A stretch of 64,000 nt of DNA from Phymatolithon calcareum (GCA_977006965.1 OZ345352.1:2046001-2110000); one strand, 5' to 3'. Shown: positions 43,786 through 53,199, counted from the stretch's first letter. The notes: a model not told the origin generated them from the sequence alone. Translations and numbers: made by a program.

Positions 43786-44210
43786 AGCAGGTGCTGTCGG
43801 CGGAACTCCCATGGTTCTATTTGGCATAGCTTCATTAGTCTTCTCCAGTGCCGCCATGCCCACTTCCCGAATAGTATCGTTGCGATGTCCTTTTGGACTT
43901 TCACTGCTGCTCTCGATACTTGGATTGTGTCTGACGTTATATGTGCATCGTACTCATATACCGGCCTGATGAATGCTTTGAAAAGCCTGATGCATTTTTC
44001 TGTGCTGTATCCTTTCCTTGTCATGCCTAGAGAGCTCATGAGCCGGACTTTTGAGCCAGCGCTTTTGAATCGCTCTAGGAGCCGTTCGCCAGGAATTCTC
44101 TTCTCGTCAATTGTCGTACCGAGATATTCTGCTGTGCGTCTTATTTGAACTTCCTTGTTCGCCAGAAGAAACGGTTCTCTAATCCTTCGACCTGGCAGTA
44201 TGACGGAGCA
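43786..44210 (-). pseudogene. LINE-A RT connector region
   Basis: IRLFKAFIRPVYEYDAHITS, KVQKDIATILFGKWAWRHWR, RLMKLCQIEPWEFRRQ; upstream RIPGERLLERFKSAGSKVRL in the adjacent frame. Equivalent to 19.85-20.07 kb. Confidence 0.75.
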
Positions 44211-44222
44211 CTTTCCGGCTTA

Positions 44223-45826
44223 CTACAGGCCCATATCTCTTTTAAGTCAAGCCAGGAAAATCATCGACTCAGCTCTAGATGCATACATACGCGAGAACTA
44301 TCGCTTCAATAAGGTTCAGCTGGGTTTTCGGAAAGACAGAAGCACTTATCTCGCTATACTCCGGGCAAAAAGTTCAATGAAAAAGGGCCATCCGTTCATG
44401 GCAGTTCTTGACCTATCCGCGGCATACGATAGTGTGCCCAGGGATATCCTCATGAAGAGGCTGACGGAGAAACTTCCTCAAGAGATAACAAGGATGGTTG
44501 CGTACCTGTTAAAACCATCGTGGGTCACATCAGCTGGAGACGAGACAGAAACGTGGTGTATCATCGACCGAGGAGTACCTCAAGGTTCCCCGCTTAGTCC
44601 ATGCCTTTACAATATATTCATGGACACATTCGCAGAAGCCGTCTCCAAGACAGACAGGAACGTTTCAGAAAGCCCTGTGCAATTGTTCGCAGATGATGTT
44701 CAGCTTCAAGCGAAGACAGGACGAGGAATGCAGAAACTTCTTGATATAGCGACCAGTTGGGCAAGCGAAAATGGCATGAAATGGAACACAAAACCAGGAA
44801 AAAGCGAAGTTCTTAAGTACAAAGGACTTCAGAAGCACACGTTTTACTTGGCGGGACGAGAACTATATCAAGCCTGGAGACTCTCGTATCTTGGGGTAAG
44901 CATGAATAACAAGGGTGTTACGGATGACACGGCCATAGCAAGAGTTCGAAATGCTGCAGGATGCATACATAAGCTTCGGGAGCTTGGAGTGAATGTTCGA
45001 GGATTCAAACCGGAGACATGCATCAGGATCTTTAAGTCGCTAATCATCCCGAAATGGGAGTATGCGTTACACGTTACTCCAATGACAAATCGATTGCTCT
45101 CGGCAATCGAGTCGGCAGAGGGCTTGTTCTACAAGAATGTTTTCGGAAAGTATGCCGAACACCGCCGGGACCGAATGCGAGTTCTGTGCCGACTGGGACC
45201 ACCAAAGATGAGGAGACGTCATCAAGCAGAAAGGTTTGCATTAAGCCTGGTAAGGCACAAAAAGCGCCTTGAAGAAACAGAAGAGTACGTTGGAAGAGAT
45301 GAGGACGTAAAGGAAGCAATGAAGGATATTGAATATCTCAAGATGTATGAAGACTTGCGACAAGCCCTTCAGAAAGCCCAGGAGGGATCTGTCACGAAGA
45401 AGAGGAGGAGAGAAGAAACAATTAAGGTATGGGAAAAGGAAGAAGAAGGCAGGTCAATGAAGATTCCTATTGAAGGCAAGCTACCAGGGATCCTTTACAT
45501 AGGAGAAAGAACAACACGTTTAAGGTGCCTAAGGTTGACATTCAACCGAGCACCCCTTTGGAGGAAATCAGTGTTGGGTGCGTACTGTGGGATTACCGCG
45601 GTGGTCGAACTAGTCGCCTTACAACGTACTCTAGCGTCATCGAAGATGAGTACAGAAATTGAGTTTGAGTGCAAGAGACTTACCGGAGCTCTTGTTGGGA
45701 GAGAAGTACGAATCAAGAACGTTTTGAGCAGCCAGATGACTATAGCGTAGAGATTATGCAAGAGCTGCCCCGTTACTCCAAGGTGAGGCTTTGGGAGCTC
45801 TCAAAAATAAAATCATCAAATATCCC
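44223..45826 (+). mobile_element. LINE-3a, 1604-bp unit, 12-bp TSD
   Basis: Flanked by CTTTCCGGCTTA (44211-44222, 45827-45838). Starts CTACAGGCCCATATCTCTT, exactly like LINE-3b at 47420, and ends in the standard tail CAAAAATAAAATCATCAAAT ATCCC. No other LINE-3 copy in the window extends 5' of this point. Confidence 0.95.
44377..45750 (+). CDS. LINE-3 reverse transcriptase, intact frame
   Basis: The longest frame in the window: open from the element start (44223) to 45750, first internal Met at 44377. Motifs: YRPISLLSQARKII and VQLGFRKDRST upstream of the Met, then FMAVLDLSAAYDSVPRD (motif A Asp), RGVPQGSPLSPCLYNIFMD (B), LFADDVQLQ (C), MKWNTKPGKSEVL, YLGVSMNNKGVTDD, PKWEYALHVTPMT, a Lys/Glu-rich region and ECKRLTGALVGREVRIK at the end. 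No endonuclease, no Cys-rich tail. Whether it is translated is unknown. A start further upstream would lie in antisense LINE-A. Confidence 0.85.
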   Translation: MKKGHPFMAVLDLSAAYDSVPRDILMKRLTEKLPQEITRMVAYLLKPSWVTSAGDETETWCIIDRGVPQGSPLSPCLYNIFMDTFAEAVSKTDRNVSESPVQLFADDVQLQAKTGRGMQKLLDIATSWASENGMKWNTKPGKSEVLKYKGLQKHTFYLAGRELYQAWRLSYLGVSMNNKGVTDDTAIARVRNAAGCIHKLRELGVNVRGFKPETCIRIFKSLIIPKWEYALHVTPMTNRLLSAIESAEGLFYKNVFGKYAEHRRDRMRVLCRLGPPKMRRRHQAERFALSLVRHKKRLEETEEYVGRDEDVKEAMKDIEYLKMYEDLRQALQKAQEGSVTKKRRREETIKVWEKEEEGRSMKIPIEGKLPGILYIGERTTRLRCLRLTFNRAPLWRKSVLGAYCGITAVVELVALQRTLASSKMSTEIEFECKRLTGALVGREVRIKNVLSSQMTIA

Positions 45827-45838
45827 CTTTCCGGCTTA

Positions 45839-46534
45839 CCAAGTCATTCGATAGACTTGCGCCCATTCGGACCATTCGTCGACATTTCCCGGAGCTCGTC
45901 TTCATTCTTCGCCATTAGTATGACGTCGTCCGCAAACAAATTCAAGCGAAGGCTCGCATTAGAATCGATGAAGCTCATGGCCGTGATCCTTTCTGCTAAG
46001 ATGTCCATCAGAATATTGAACAGTGTGGGGCTCATGGGGATCCCTGGCGGACTCCACGCTCGCTTATGGCTCGTTTTTTCTTGCGTCATTCATAACCGTG
46101 AAGAGGTTCTTCTGCAGCGCGAGCTAAGCCAACGATGCCACGTTTGCTGATAATCTGAGGTCAATTTCTCGCATTAACTCCTCTCGTGGTACCCGTTCGT
46201 ATGCTGACTTCAGGTCAAGTATAGGTTTAGTCTTTCTTCCTTGTTTTACGGCTGCTGTATAACGGAGGAGGAGGGCTGTTTTTGTGCCTTTTCGAGGTTG
46301 GAATCCCATTTGTGATCTGTTGAAGAAATTTTCCTTCCGGATCAGTTTATCTACCACTGATTCGAATATTTTGCGAGCGTGGGACAACAGCGAAATCGGT
46401 CTGTAGCTTTTCAGGGAGCTTGGGTTTCTTTTCTTAAATATTGGAACCACCTTTGCGTGATTCCAGTCCTGAGGCGAACAGCCGAGCTGGCCGGCTTTCG
46501 TGATCGTTGCCAGTAAGAAACAGTAGCTTTGCAC
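45839..46534 (-). pseudogene. LINE-A RT palm
   Basis: Frame 46534-46124: GCSPQDWNHAKVVPIFKKRN, SLKSYRPISLLSHARKIFES, FNRSQMGFQPRKGTKTALLL, PILDLKSAYERVPREEL (motif A). Next frame 46089-45844: SPPGIPMSPTLFNILMDILA (motif B, GIPMSP for the usual GVPQGSP) and LFADDVILMAKNEDEL (motif C). One frameshift between them near 46110. Confidence 0.82.
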
Positions 46535-46669
46535 TGGGGTTAGTAGCAGTTTTTCAGAAAAAATTCCATCTTGACCAGCTGCTTTTCGCCTTGGGGCACG
46601 TCTTTGAGCTCTCTTTAGTTCTCGTTTTAGTGCGCGTTTGACTTGAAATTTCCTCGCCTGTATGGCTGT

Positions 46670-47060
46670 GTCTTAGGGGTCTTTGAGCTCCTCCGTCAGG
46701 TGAACTGCCATTTCAGCCGGATCCAGCGGCCTCCCTTCGCAGCAATTCGTCTGGGATCTCCTCTTCTTCATTCGAATTAGATTTTTCATCCTCTTCGCAA
46801 AGTCTGTTGCTGTTAAAGCTGATAGATCTTCTGCAAATTTCTTAAAGCTTGCTCGACTGTTTGCCCTAGTCATCTTCTTCACCTTTCTATCGAGATCTCT
46901 ATGTGTCTGCCAGTCGGCGACCGAGTCCGTTCTCCGTACCTTCTTGTAGGCTTTTTTTTGCAGGTTGGAAAGTTTGTCAAGCTCTTTGGTCTAGAATTCT
47001 TTAAATCTTCTTGGTTTTCTTAATCTTCAATGTATCCATGGTTGGTTGAAGATATCACGG
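46670..47060 (-). pseudogene. LINE-A linker between endonuclease and RT
   Basis: Lys/Arg-rich broken frames: TRANSRASFKKFAEDLSALT and RMKNLIRMKKRRSQTN, typical of the EN-RT linker in LINE ORF2. In-frame stops present. Confidence 0.65.
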
Positions 47061-47065
47061 GCGCT

Positions 47066-47419
47066 CTAGTATGGATTCCGGTACGCTTCAGTTGTATCCA
47101 CTTCATATATATCTTCAACGGCAGATGGGAGTCTTGATTTGTACTCGGACATTGCTTTTTCTTGAAGCTTCGTGGTTTTCCGTGCGCTCAATGGTAGTCT
47201 ATACTCCTCAGCGCTCTGGGAATACTTTCCTGCAACTCTGCTGATTACCGGTATGTGATCGCTCGTTCCAATCCACTCACACTGCGCCAAGTATACTGCC
47301 TGTGCGGTTGTTCCCTTTCATATGATGAGATCGATCACGGTTGAGCCGAAGTCACTGTGGAATGTTGGTCCACCCGGTGTAGAAATGTGCCAGCCCCATT
47401 TCTGTATCCAATTGTGTAG
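47066..47419 (-). pseudogene. LINE-A APE endonuclease, C-terminal part
   Basis: Reads PTFHSDFGSTVIDLII, a stop, then CEWIGTSDHIPVISRV. The S-T-V-I-D-L and GTSDH(I)P blocks are the conserved C-terminal motifs of APE-type endonucleases. Continues from 50690 across the LINE-3b insertion. Confidence 0.8.
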
Positions 47420-47821
47420 CTACAGGCCCATATCTCTTTAAGTCAGGCCATGAAAATCATTGACTAAGCTCTAGATGCATACATACGCGAGAACTGCGGC
47501 TTCAACAACGTTCAGCTGGGTTTTCGGAGAGTCAGAAGCACATATTTCGCTATATTCAGGGCAAAAAGTACAATGAAAAAGGGTCATCCGTTCATGGCAT
47601 CTCTCGACCTATCCACGGCATACAATAGTGTGCCAAGAGATATCCTCATGAAGAGGCTGACGGAGAAAACTTCCTGAAGAGATAGCAAGGATGGTTGCAT
47701 ACCTCTTAAAACGCTCGTGGGTCACGTCAGCTGGAGACGAGACAGAAACGTGGTGTATCATCGACCGAGGAGTGCCTCAAGGTTCCCCACTTAGTCCATG
47801 CATGTACAATATATTAAGGAG

Positions 47822-47985
47822 ATGTGTACCGTAAGCCGGGATAACAAATGTAAGTAAAACGTAAGAGTACCTGGCCCGAGAGGGTACAATAGGACCCGAG
47901 GGTGAAGCCCGAGGGACTATTGTACCCACGAGGGCCAGGTACGAGTACGTTTTACACATTTGTTATCCCGGCTTACGGCACACAT
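47822..47985. repeat. 164-bp palindromic hairpin
   Basis: Left arm ATGTGTACCGTAAGCCGGGA...; right arm ends TCCCGGCTTACGGCACACAT. The arms (about 70 bp) pair over most of their length; the centre holds GCCCGAGGG-type short repeats. It lies between the LINE-3 junction and the left inverted repeat. Confidence 0.88.
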
Positions 47986-47990
47986 ACGAC

Positions 47991-48018
47991 TTGTTTTTGT
48001 GGACGCGAGAAAACACGA
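47991..48018 (+). repeat. Left inverted repeat of the recombinase element
   Basis: TTGTTTTTGTGGACGCGAGA and on to ACACGA; perfect complement of 49185-49212. Confidence 0.88.
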
Positions 48019-48200
48019 CGTTTGCGAAGTACAAGTTTGTCGCCAATAGCAGGCCCGTACACGAAGAACAAAAAATGACTACTTCTATTGATGATCCTTA
48101 GGTTGTATTTTGCAGAAGACTTCCCAAAGTTTTATTAGTTGCATCTCTGAACAGTAACTCTTAGTTCATTCTGAATTTTTGCAGTTAGATGAGCCTACCT

Positions 48201-48644
48201 CTAACGGTTGACATAGTAATTAATTGTTACATTGCCATTTGCGGAAACGGTTTTGAATACTGAACTTTGATCCTTGAGATCCGGATTTGTTGACTCTGGG
48301 CCAAGTTGAGGAGCGGACGTCGTCGGATCGGTGCAAACCTTTTTTTCGCTGCTTGATGCAGGCGAGGCAAGTTCAGGGCCTGGGCGTCGTTTCAGTATGC
48401 TTCGCTGCTGCAGTCGCCCTTCTTCGCCTTGAATATTCACGTACGATACGAGACTTTCAGGGCTCTTGTGACCGGTACGCATTCGTTTGTAGGTCTCTGA
48501 GCGCCCATTTTGCAGTAGCTTCCGGATTAGCGTCTTTCTGAGACTATGTGGTACTGGGCGATCATGTGGCCCTATGCCGCGAACGCCGGCGTTTTGGAAC
48601 ATCTTTCGAGTCATCCTCGGACTCGTGGATGCATTGCGGTGCAT
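48201..48644 (-). CDS. Tyrosine recombinase C-terminal domain (Crypton-like)
   Basis: A 147-codon frame. Residues about 31-42 PVPHSLRKTLIRK give the H-x-x-R box; about 56-68 MRTGHKSPESLVSY gives the TGH box and the candidate nucleophile Tyr. The C-terminus ends NVTINYYVNR, like the short hydrophobic end of DUF3504/Crypton-type proteins (recognised from general knowledge). The upstream half with the first catalytic Arg is not in an open frame; it may be lost or lie beyond an intron. Predicted role: excision or integration of the element. Confidence 0.68.
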   Translation of the reverse strand: MHRNASTSPRMTRKMFQNAGVRGIGPHDRPVPHSLRKTLIRKLLQNGRSETYKRMRTGHKSPESLVSYVNIQGEEGRLQQRSILKRRPGPELASPASSSEKKVCTDPTTSAPQLGPESTNPDLKDQSSVFKTVSANGNVTINYYVNR

Positions 48645-49184
48645 GATCCATATCGCTTCTCTCTGCGTTTCGTCCTTCTTTCTTCTATCTTACATCCCCG
48701 GTGTTTAAATGCTGCCTACTGTAGGATGATTCACTGGACCACTACGAACCGAAACGATGATGAAGCGGCCCACGCCTACGCTGTTCTCATTTTCGGTTCA
48801 AGTCTTCAAAATATTGGAAAAAACTAGCTTATTTTATTCTTACCTCTGCACAAAAATTAAGTGAGAAAAAACTTATATTTTCCTCTTCCCCTTCTCAAAT
48901 TCTTTAGAAAATCGAAGTTATTTTGTTCTCCTCTCTGAGGAATAATGTAGTGATTTACAACTTATAAAATCCTCATCACATTAAAATAAACAATCGAATT
49001 TAAGCTTCCAACTTATTTTTCCCGCATCAGGTTTTATAAGTTGAAGTTTGACCGGGTTTAGAAGATCATCTGGCCAATAGAACTCAGTTTGAATGAAAGT
49101 GATATGAGCGCTGAAAATGCTCAACTTCAGATGAACTATTAAATATTTATCGGTCCAAGTTCACGTCAGTTACATGAAAGCAGC
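48645..49184. other. AT-rich interior of the recombinase element
   Basis: No long frame. May contain promoter, intron or decayed 5' coding sequence of the recombinase. Confidence 0.4.
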
Positions 49185-49212
49185 TCGTGTTTTCTCGCGT
49201 CCACAAAAACAA
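49185..49212 (-). repeat. Right inverted repeat of the recombinase element
   Basis: TCGTGTTTTCTCGCGTCCAC and on to AAAAACAA; directly abuts the resumed LINE-3 sequence. Confidence 0.88.
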
Positions 49213-49520
49213 TCATGGACACATTCGCGGAAGCCGTCTCCAAGACAGACGGAAACGTCTCAGACAGCCCAGTGCAATTGTTCGCAGATGATGTTCAGCT
49301 TCAAGCGAAGACAGTTCGAGGAATGCAGAAACTTCTTGATATTGCGACCAGTTGGGCATGCGAAAATGGCATGAAATGGAACACATAACCAGGAAATAGC
49401 GAAGTTCTTATTTACAGAGGGCTTCAGAAGCAAACTTTTTACTTGGCGGGACGAGAACTGCATCAAGCCTGGAGGCTCTCGTATCTTGGGGTAAGCATGA
49501 ATAACAAGGGTGTTACGGAT

Positions 49521-49768
49521 TGTACTCACTGGTGGTGAAAAGATGAAGAATGGTTTATCTTGAAAAGGGGTGATCTCTCTCCGATGAGAAGATGAGATGC
49601 TCTCTACTAAACTAAAAGGGAGAACTGCTTAAATAGGCTTCCGATTGTCTTCCAGCTATGGGCTTTGGTGGAAGCATATTGCGTGCTTCCTGCTCGCAGA
49701 ACCTATGCTGGAATTTAGGTAGCCTATTCCTGCAGCTTGTGGTGCCACTGCATCATTGCGTGTCTACA
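49521..49768 (+). repeat. Solo LTR, copy 2
   Basis: 248 bp, TGTACTCACT...GTCTACA, with perfect TSD GGAT (49517-49520, 49769-49772). LINE-3 is continuous at 44.93 kb. Contains a TATA-like GCTTAAATAGG. Same family as 38409-38758. The rest of the retrotransposon was lost, presumably by LTR-LTR recombination. Confidence 0.9.
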
Positions 49769-49788
49769 GGATGACACGGCAATAGAAA

Positions 49789-50601
49789 GAGTTCGAAATG
49801 CTGCAGGATGCATACATATCTTCGGGAGCTTGGAGTTAATGTTCAAGGATTAAAACCGGAGACAAGCATCAGGATCTTTAAGTCGCTAATTATCCCAAAA
49901 TGGGAGTATGGGTTACACGTGATTCCAATGGCAAATCGATTGTTCTCGGCAATCGAGTCGGCAGAGGGCTTGTTCTACAAGAATGTTTTTAGAAAATATG
50001 GCGAATACCACCGGGACCGAATACGAGTTCTGTGCCGACTGGGACCACCAAAGAATCTTTGAGGAGACGTCATCAAGCAGAAAGGTTTGCATTTAAGCCT
50101 GGTAAGACACAAAAACGCCTTGAAGAAACAGAAGAGTACTTTGGAAGAGATGAGGACATAAAGGAAGCAATGAAGGATATTGAATATCTCAAGATTTATG
50201 AAGACTTGCGAAAAGCCCTTCAGAAAGCCCAGGAGGGATCTGTCACGAAGAAGAGGAGCAGAGACGAAACAATTAATGTATGGGAAAAGGAAGAAGACGG
50301 CAGATCAGTGAAGATTCCTACTGAAGGCAAGCTACCAGGGATTCTTTACATAGGAGAAAGAACAGCACGTTTAAGGTGCCTGAGGTTTATATTCAACCGA
50401 GCATCCCTTTGGAGAAAATCAGTATTGGGTGTCTACTGTGGGATTACCGCGGTGATCGAACTAGTCCCCTTAAAAAGTACTCTAGCGTCGTCGAAGATGA
50501 GTAGAGAAATTGAGTTTGAGTGCAAGAGACTCACAGGAGCTCTTTTGGGAGAGAATAACGAATTAAGAAAGTTGATATTAGCCAGCGGACTTTGGCTTTG
50601 A
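49789..50601 (+). pseudogene. LINE-3b RT C-terminal part
   Basis: Frames 49808-50062 and 50032-50601 hold KSLIIPKWEYGLHVIPMANR, FYKNVFRKYGEYHRDR, EEYFGRDEDIKEAMKDIEYL, ECKRLTGALLGENNELRKL; frameshift near 50050 and an altered end. Confidence 0.82.
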
Positions 50602-50689
50602 GAATATATCGCAAGAGCTGCCCCGTTATTCTAAGGTGAGGCTTTGGGAGCTCCCAAAATAATATCATCAAATATCCCCAATTGTGTAG

Positions 50690-51391
50690 TGTCTGGCCCT
50701 TTGTGTTCCCCTTCCTGTCCCATGCCTTGTGTCTAGAGTTTAAGTCCCGATCAGTACAGAAGGTCCGCGTGTTGCACTTTGAACTTTTGAAAGGAATCGA
50801 TTCATTTTCTAGATTCTTAGGTCGGGAGCAAGATAGGCGCCTATCACCGTGACACCTGCCACTTGGCAGAATACTGCATCATGGTCTTGCTGTGCGATTC
50901 TGTACTGGAGTATTTTTTGCAGAAAGTTAAGGAATAGGATTGTTACGCCCCCTTTTTTCCGCCTTCTCCGTTTTCCAGCAAGCGGGTTTGCTGATAGGTG
51001 TTTGTGTGGGAGCGGGAGCGCATCTCAGGATAGAACCATGTTTCTGTTAATACCAGAAGGTGCGGCTTCACGGTTTCCCACAGTCGTTCCACTGATCTTG
51101 TATTCGTAGCTAGTCCATGGACATTACAGGTTCCGATTCTCATAGATCCATCAAGATCTAATATTGATCTTGAATCTCCGATTGGCTTGGTACTGGGCCG
51201 TCAGCCGGAGTCGCGCCGTTTGCTTCATTCCGGATTTGATGCCCAGTTGCGTCCCTAATTGCATCTCTGCTAGGGCTCCGTTGTGCTTTCTCACGAATGA
51301 TTTCTTGGCTTTCGTTCTGAGCACCAAGTAGGTTGCAAAGTTTCATTCGAGCTTCGTCAACGAGTGAGCTTCTCGTATACAATGTCTTCAT
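50690..51391 (-). pseudogene. LINE-A N-terminus and APE endonuclease, N-terminal part
   Basis: 51391-51158 is a leader frame (MKTLYTRSSLVDEARMKLCN). 51143-50943 starts the endonuclease: MRIGTCNVHGLATNTRSVER, PHLLVLTETW (the catalytic Glu motif). After a frameshift, TVIGAYLAPDLRI and VLIG-LNLDTR follow, the central APE motifs. Broken by frameshift, stop and the LINE-3b insertion. Confidence 0.8.
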
Positions 51392-51554
51392 CTAGTACTT
51401 TCGTGCGCCTGCGTGCCTCGTGTGCTCTAGAAGTTTCTCCATTAGCCTATAGCAGCCTTCTGGACTACGAATCATGCGGTCGAGCTGGGCTTCTGCCAAT
51501 CCGTTCAGGTTCGGTTCTTTGTTGTTGCTTGCTGTGCAGAACTTTTTTTTGAAT

Positions 51555-52010
51555 TTGGAATTTATTAAACGCCCTCAGTAGCACGCATGAGACTGCAAGG
51601 GAGTTGCGTTTCATCTACTCAAATACTTGTAACTCGGTTTAAACGTCGTAGCCCTAGCTGCAAAAACCCTCTCCCTTAAAAAGGAAGGGAAAAGCTTGGC
51701 GTCCACTGATCAGATTTCCTCAATTGACGCCTTGTCTATTACATGTCGTCGTAAAAGACAATAGTGAAGAAGAGTAGCTTGTCTAGAGCTTTTTCAGTGA
51801 TATTAATCTCCTCTTTGGTCAGTTGATATCTTCTGAGGTATTCTTCCAGGTTGCTCATGAGGATTGGTACAGCATCACCGAACTTGTCTGCGAGAAGTGA
51901 TGTGCTCATTGGGGGGAACCGACCGAATGCCCACTTTACCGCTAATTGGCGGTGCCGTGTTTTCGGGAGTCTGATAATCGCCGGGGTGCTTTCCAGAACT
52001 GCATCCTCTC
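51555..52010 (-). mobile_element. LINE-2b 3' end, minus strand
   Basis: The C-terminus reads AIIRLPKTRHRQLAVKWAFG, RFPPMSTSLLADKFGDAV, RYQLTKEEINITEKALDKLL and stop at about 51739, then the 3' UTR to the A-run (T-run at 51541-51549). Unlike 41.1 kb it has no SINE-C, so it is the empty-site reference. Confidence 0.85.
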
Positions 52011-52654
52011 AATTATTACATCGGTGTAGTAATTTCTGCAACACTGATCTCAAAGCCAGGCCTTTTCTACAGTACAGTGTCAGACATTATCTAAACAGTT
52101 CTGTGTCGTTGACAGCAATGACCGCTGCATTCATTCCAAGTTGCGAGCGACGGGCTCGTGGAAGTCAGCTACACTAAGATTTCATGCTGCTTGAACGATT
52201 GTAGCTTTTCGCCTATTGCCAATTCTGAAAAAGCATAAGCTTGGAAATATGGTTAACGAAAAGCTACAGCTGCTCTGTTGATTTTGACTGGAAGTATAGC
52301 TGCAAGTCATACCCCGTGCACATCCCAGATGTGGTCATTTGAGCTTCCAAAGTAAACAAAACATATATGTGTCCATGTGCTTGCACATGATCGTTCACGC
52401 AGGTGTTCGAAAAAGTTTCTTAATGCGAATTATGTTTGTGGAGGTCCCCGTGATCCCATATTTTGATTGCAGTAGATGCTTCCCAGTCGGATCTACTACA
52501 AAGATATATTCTACAGTTGAATGGGCTCCAGTGGAGCTTGCGGCCTTATGTGCTACTCCTCTACGTAGAACTTGAAATGTATTGGTTTCTGTACTGGAAA
52601 CTAATGATGCTAACCATGCTGACATCCAGCTTGACTTCAGAGCACGAAACTACT
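52011..52654. other. No recognisable gene
   Basis: Short frames only. Confidence 0.4.
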
Positions 52655-52715
52655 TTCATTCATTTTGCCCTTTCCCCTAGTGGGGTAGCAGCGATTCGGG
52701 GGCCTAAGTTTCTTC
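52655..52715 (-). repeat. LINE-T tail, reverse, copy 3
   Basis: TTTCATTCATTTTGCCC, CCCCTAGTGGGGTAGCAGCG, ATTCGGGGGCC: reverse (TGAA)n tail with a perfect CCCC/GGGG mini-hairpin. Confidence 0.65.
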
Positions 52716-52888
52716 CACTACTTGCAATGAAAAGTCCGTTAGACCGTGCAGCACGAATGTGGAACATGTTCTATACTGAATTTTGCTATCGTTTTTCGAA
52801 GAGGAAGAAGCAATAAAAATTCTAGTCCCCACGATCGAAAAGTGCAAATTTTTGAATTTCCTCGCTCTTCTCGGGTCTCGTCAACACA

Positions 52889-52970
52889 AGAAGAAGAAGA
52901 AAGATAGATTTAAAGTTACCAAGGTATCTTCTGAAGTTTGGGGCAACTTTCCTAGTTTCAAGAGGCCGTC
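52889..52970 (-). repeat. SINE-C copy 7, fragment
   Basis: AAGAAGAAGAAAGATAGATT, AAAGTTACCAAGGTATCTTC, GGGGCAACTTTCCTAGTTTC. Confidence 0.7.
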
Positions 52971-53084
52971 AGCACAAGAAGCAGATTAGAAAATAGTCAA
53001 ATATTGTGAAAATCCAGCTTGATTTCGGCTCCAAATATTGGCAGTTGGGAGCAGAGGAATATGATTGTAGTACGTGGGAGAAGA

Positions 53085-53145
53085 GCTACCCTATTAAGCC
53101 TTGCCTGTATATTCGTAAGGCTGTGGGGCTTTTAAAAATAGACTT
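53085..53145 (+). repeat. LINE-2-type tail
   Basis: AAGCCTTGCCTGTATATTCG, GGCTGTGGGGCTTTTAAAAA. Confidence 0.65.
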
Positions 53146-53199
53146 ATCAAAAAATACGATTGTCGTCTTGTTCACTTACACTTCCTGTGCCTTGTTCCT

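Larger units (their letters stand above)
47816..49213. mobile_element. Tyrosine-recombinase element inside LINE-3b
   Basis: A 1398-bp insert splitting LINE-3 between ...ACAATATATT and CATGGACACATT (contiguous at 44.61 kb). It contains a long hairpin (47822-47985), a 28-bp perfect inverted repeat pair (47991-48018 and 49185-49212) and a tyrosine-recombinase ORF on the minus strand. No clear TSD longer than 1-2 bp, as expected for recombinase-mediated insertion. Closest known type is Crypton-like, but Cryptons usually lack such terminal inverted repeats. Confidence 0.82.
47420..50677 (+). mobile_element. LINE-3b, carrying two later insertions
   Basis: Flanked by CCAATTGTGTAG (47408-47419, 50678-50689), perfect. 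Starts CTACAGGCCCATATCTC. Removing the recombinase element (1398 bp) and solo LTR with one TSD (252 bp) leaves about 1608 bp, matching LINE-3a. The coding region has frameshifts (for example near 47668) and stops (CCATAA... at about 49386), so it is dead. Confidence 0.93.
41868..51540 (-). mobile_element. LINE-A, near full length, with six nested insertions
   Basis: Read on the minus strand: endonuclease (51143 to 50690, resuming 47419 to 47066), linker, RT (46534 to 45839, resuming 44210), connector (to 43786), C-terminus (42726 to 42348), tail (to 41868). Direct insertions are LINE-3b (47420-50677), LINE-3a (44223-45826), LINE-2 (42733-43779) and a hAT-like MITE (41902-42275). LINE-3b also holds a recombinase element and a solo LTR. 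Without inserts the element is roughly 3 kb. Confidence 0.85.

Noticed and set aside
47822-47985. CRISPR-like or terminator hairpin
   Set aside because: A single long palindrome in eukaryotic transposon context, with no spacers or tandem repeats.
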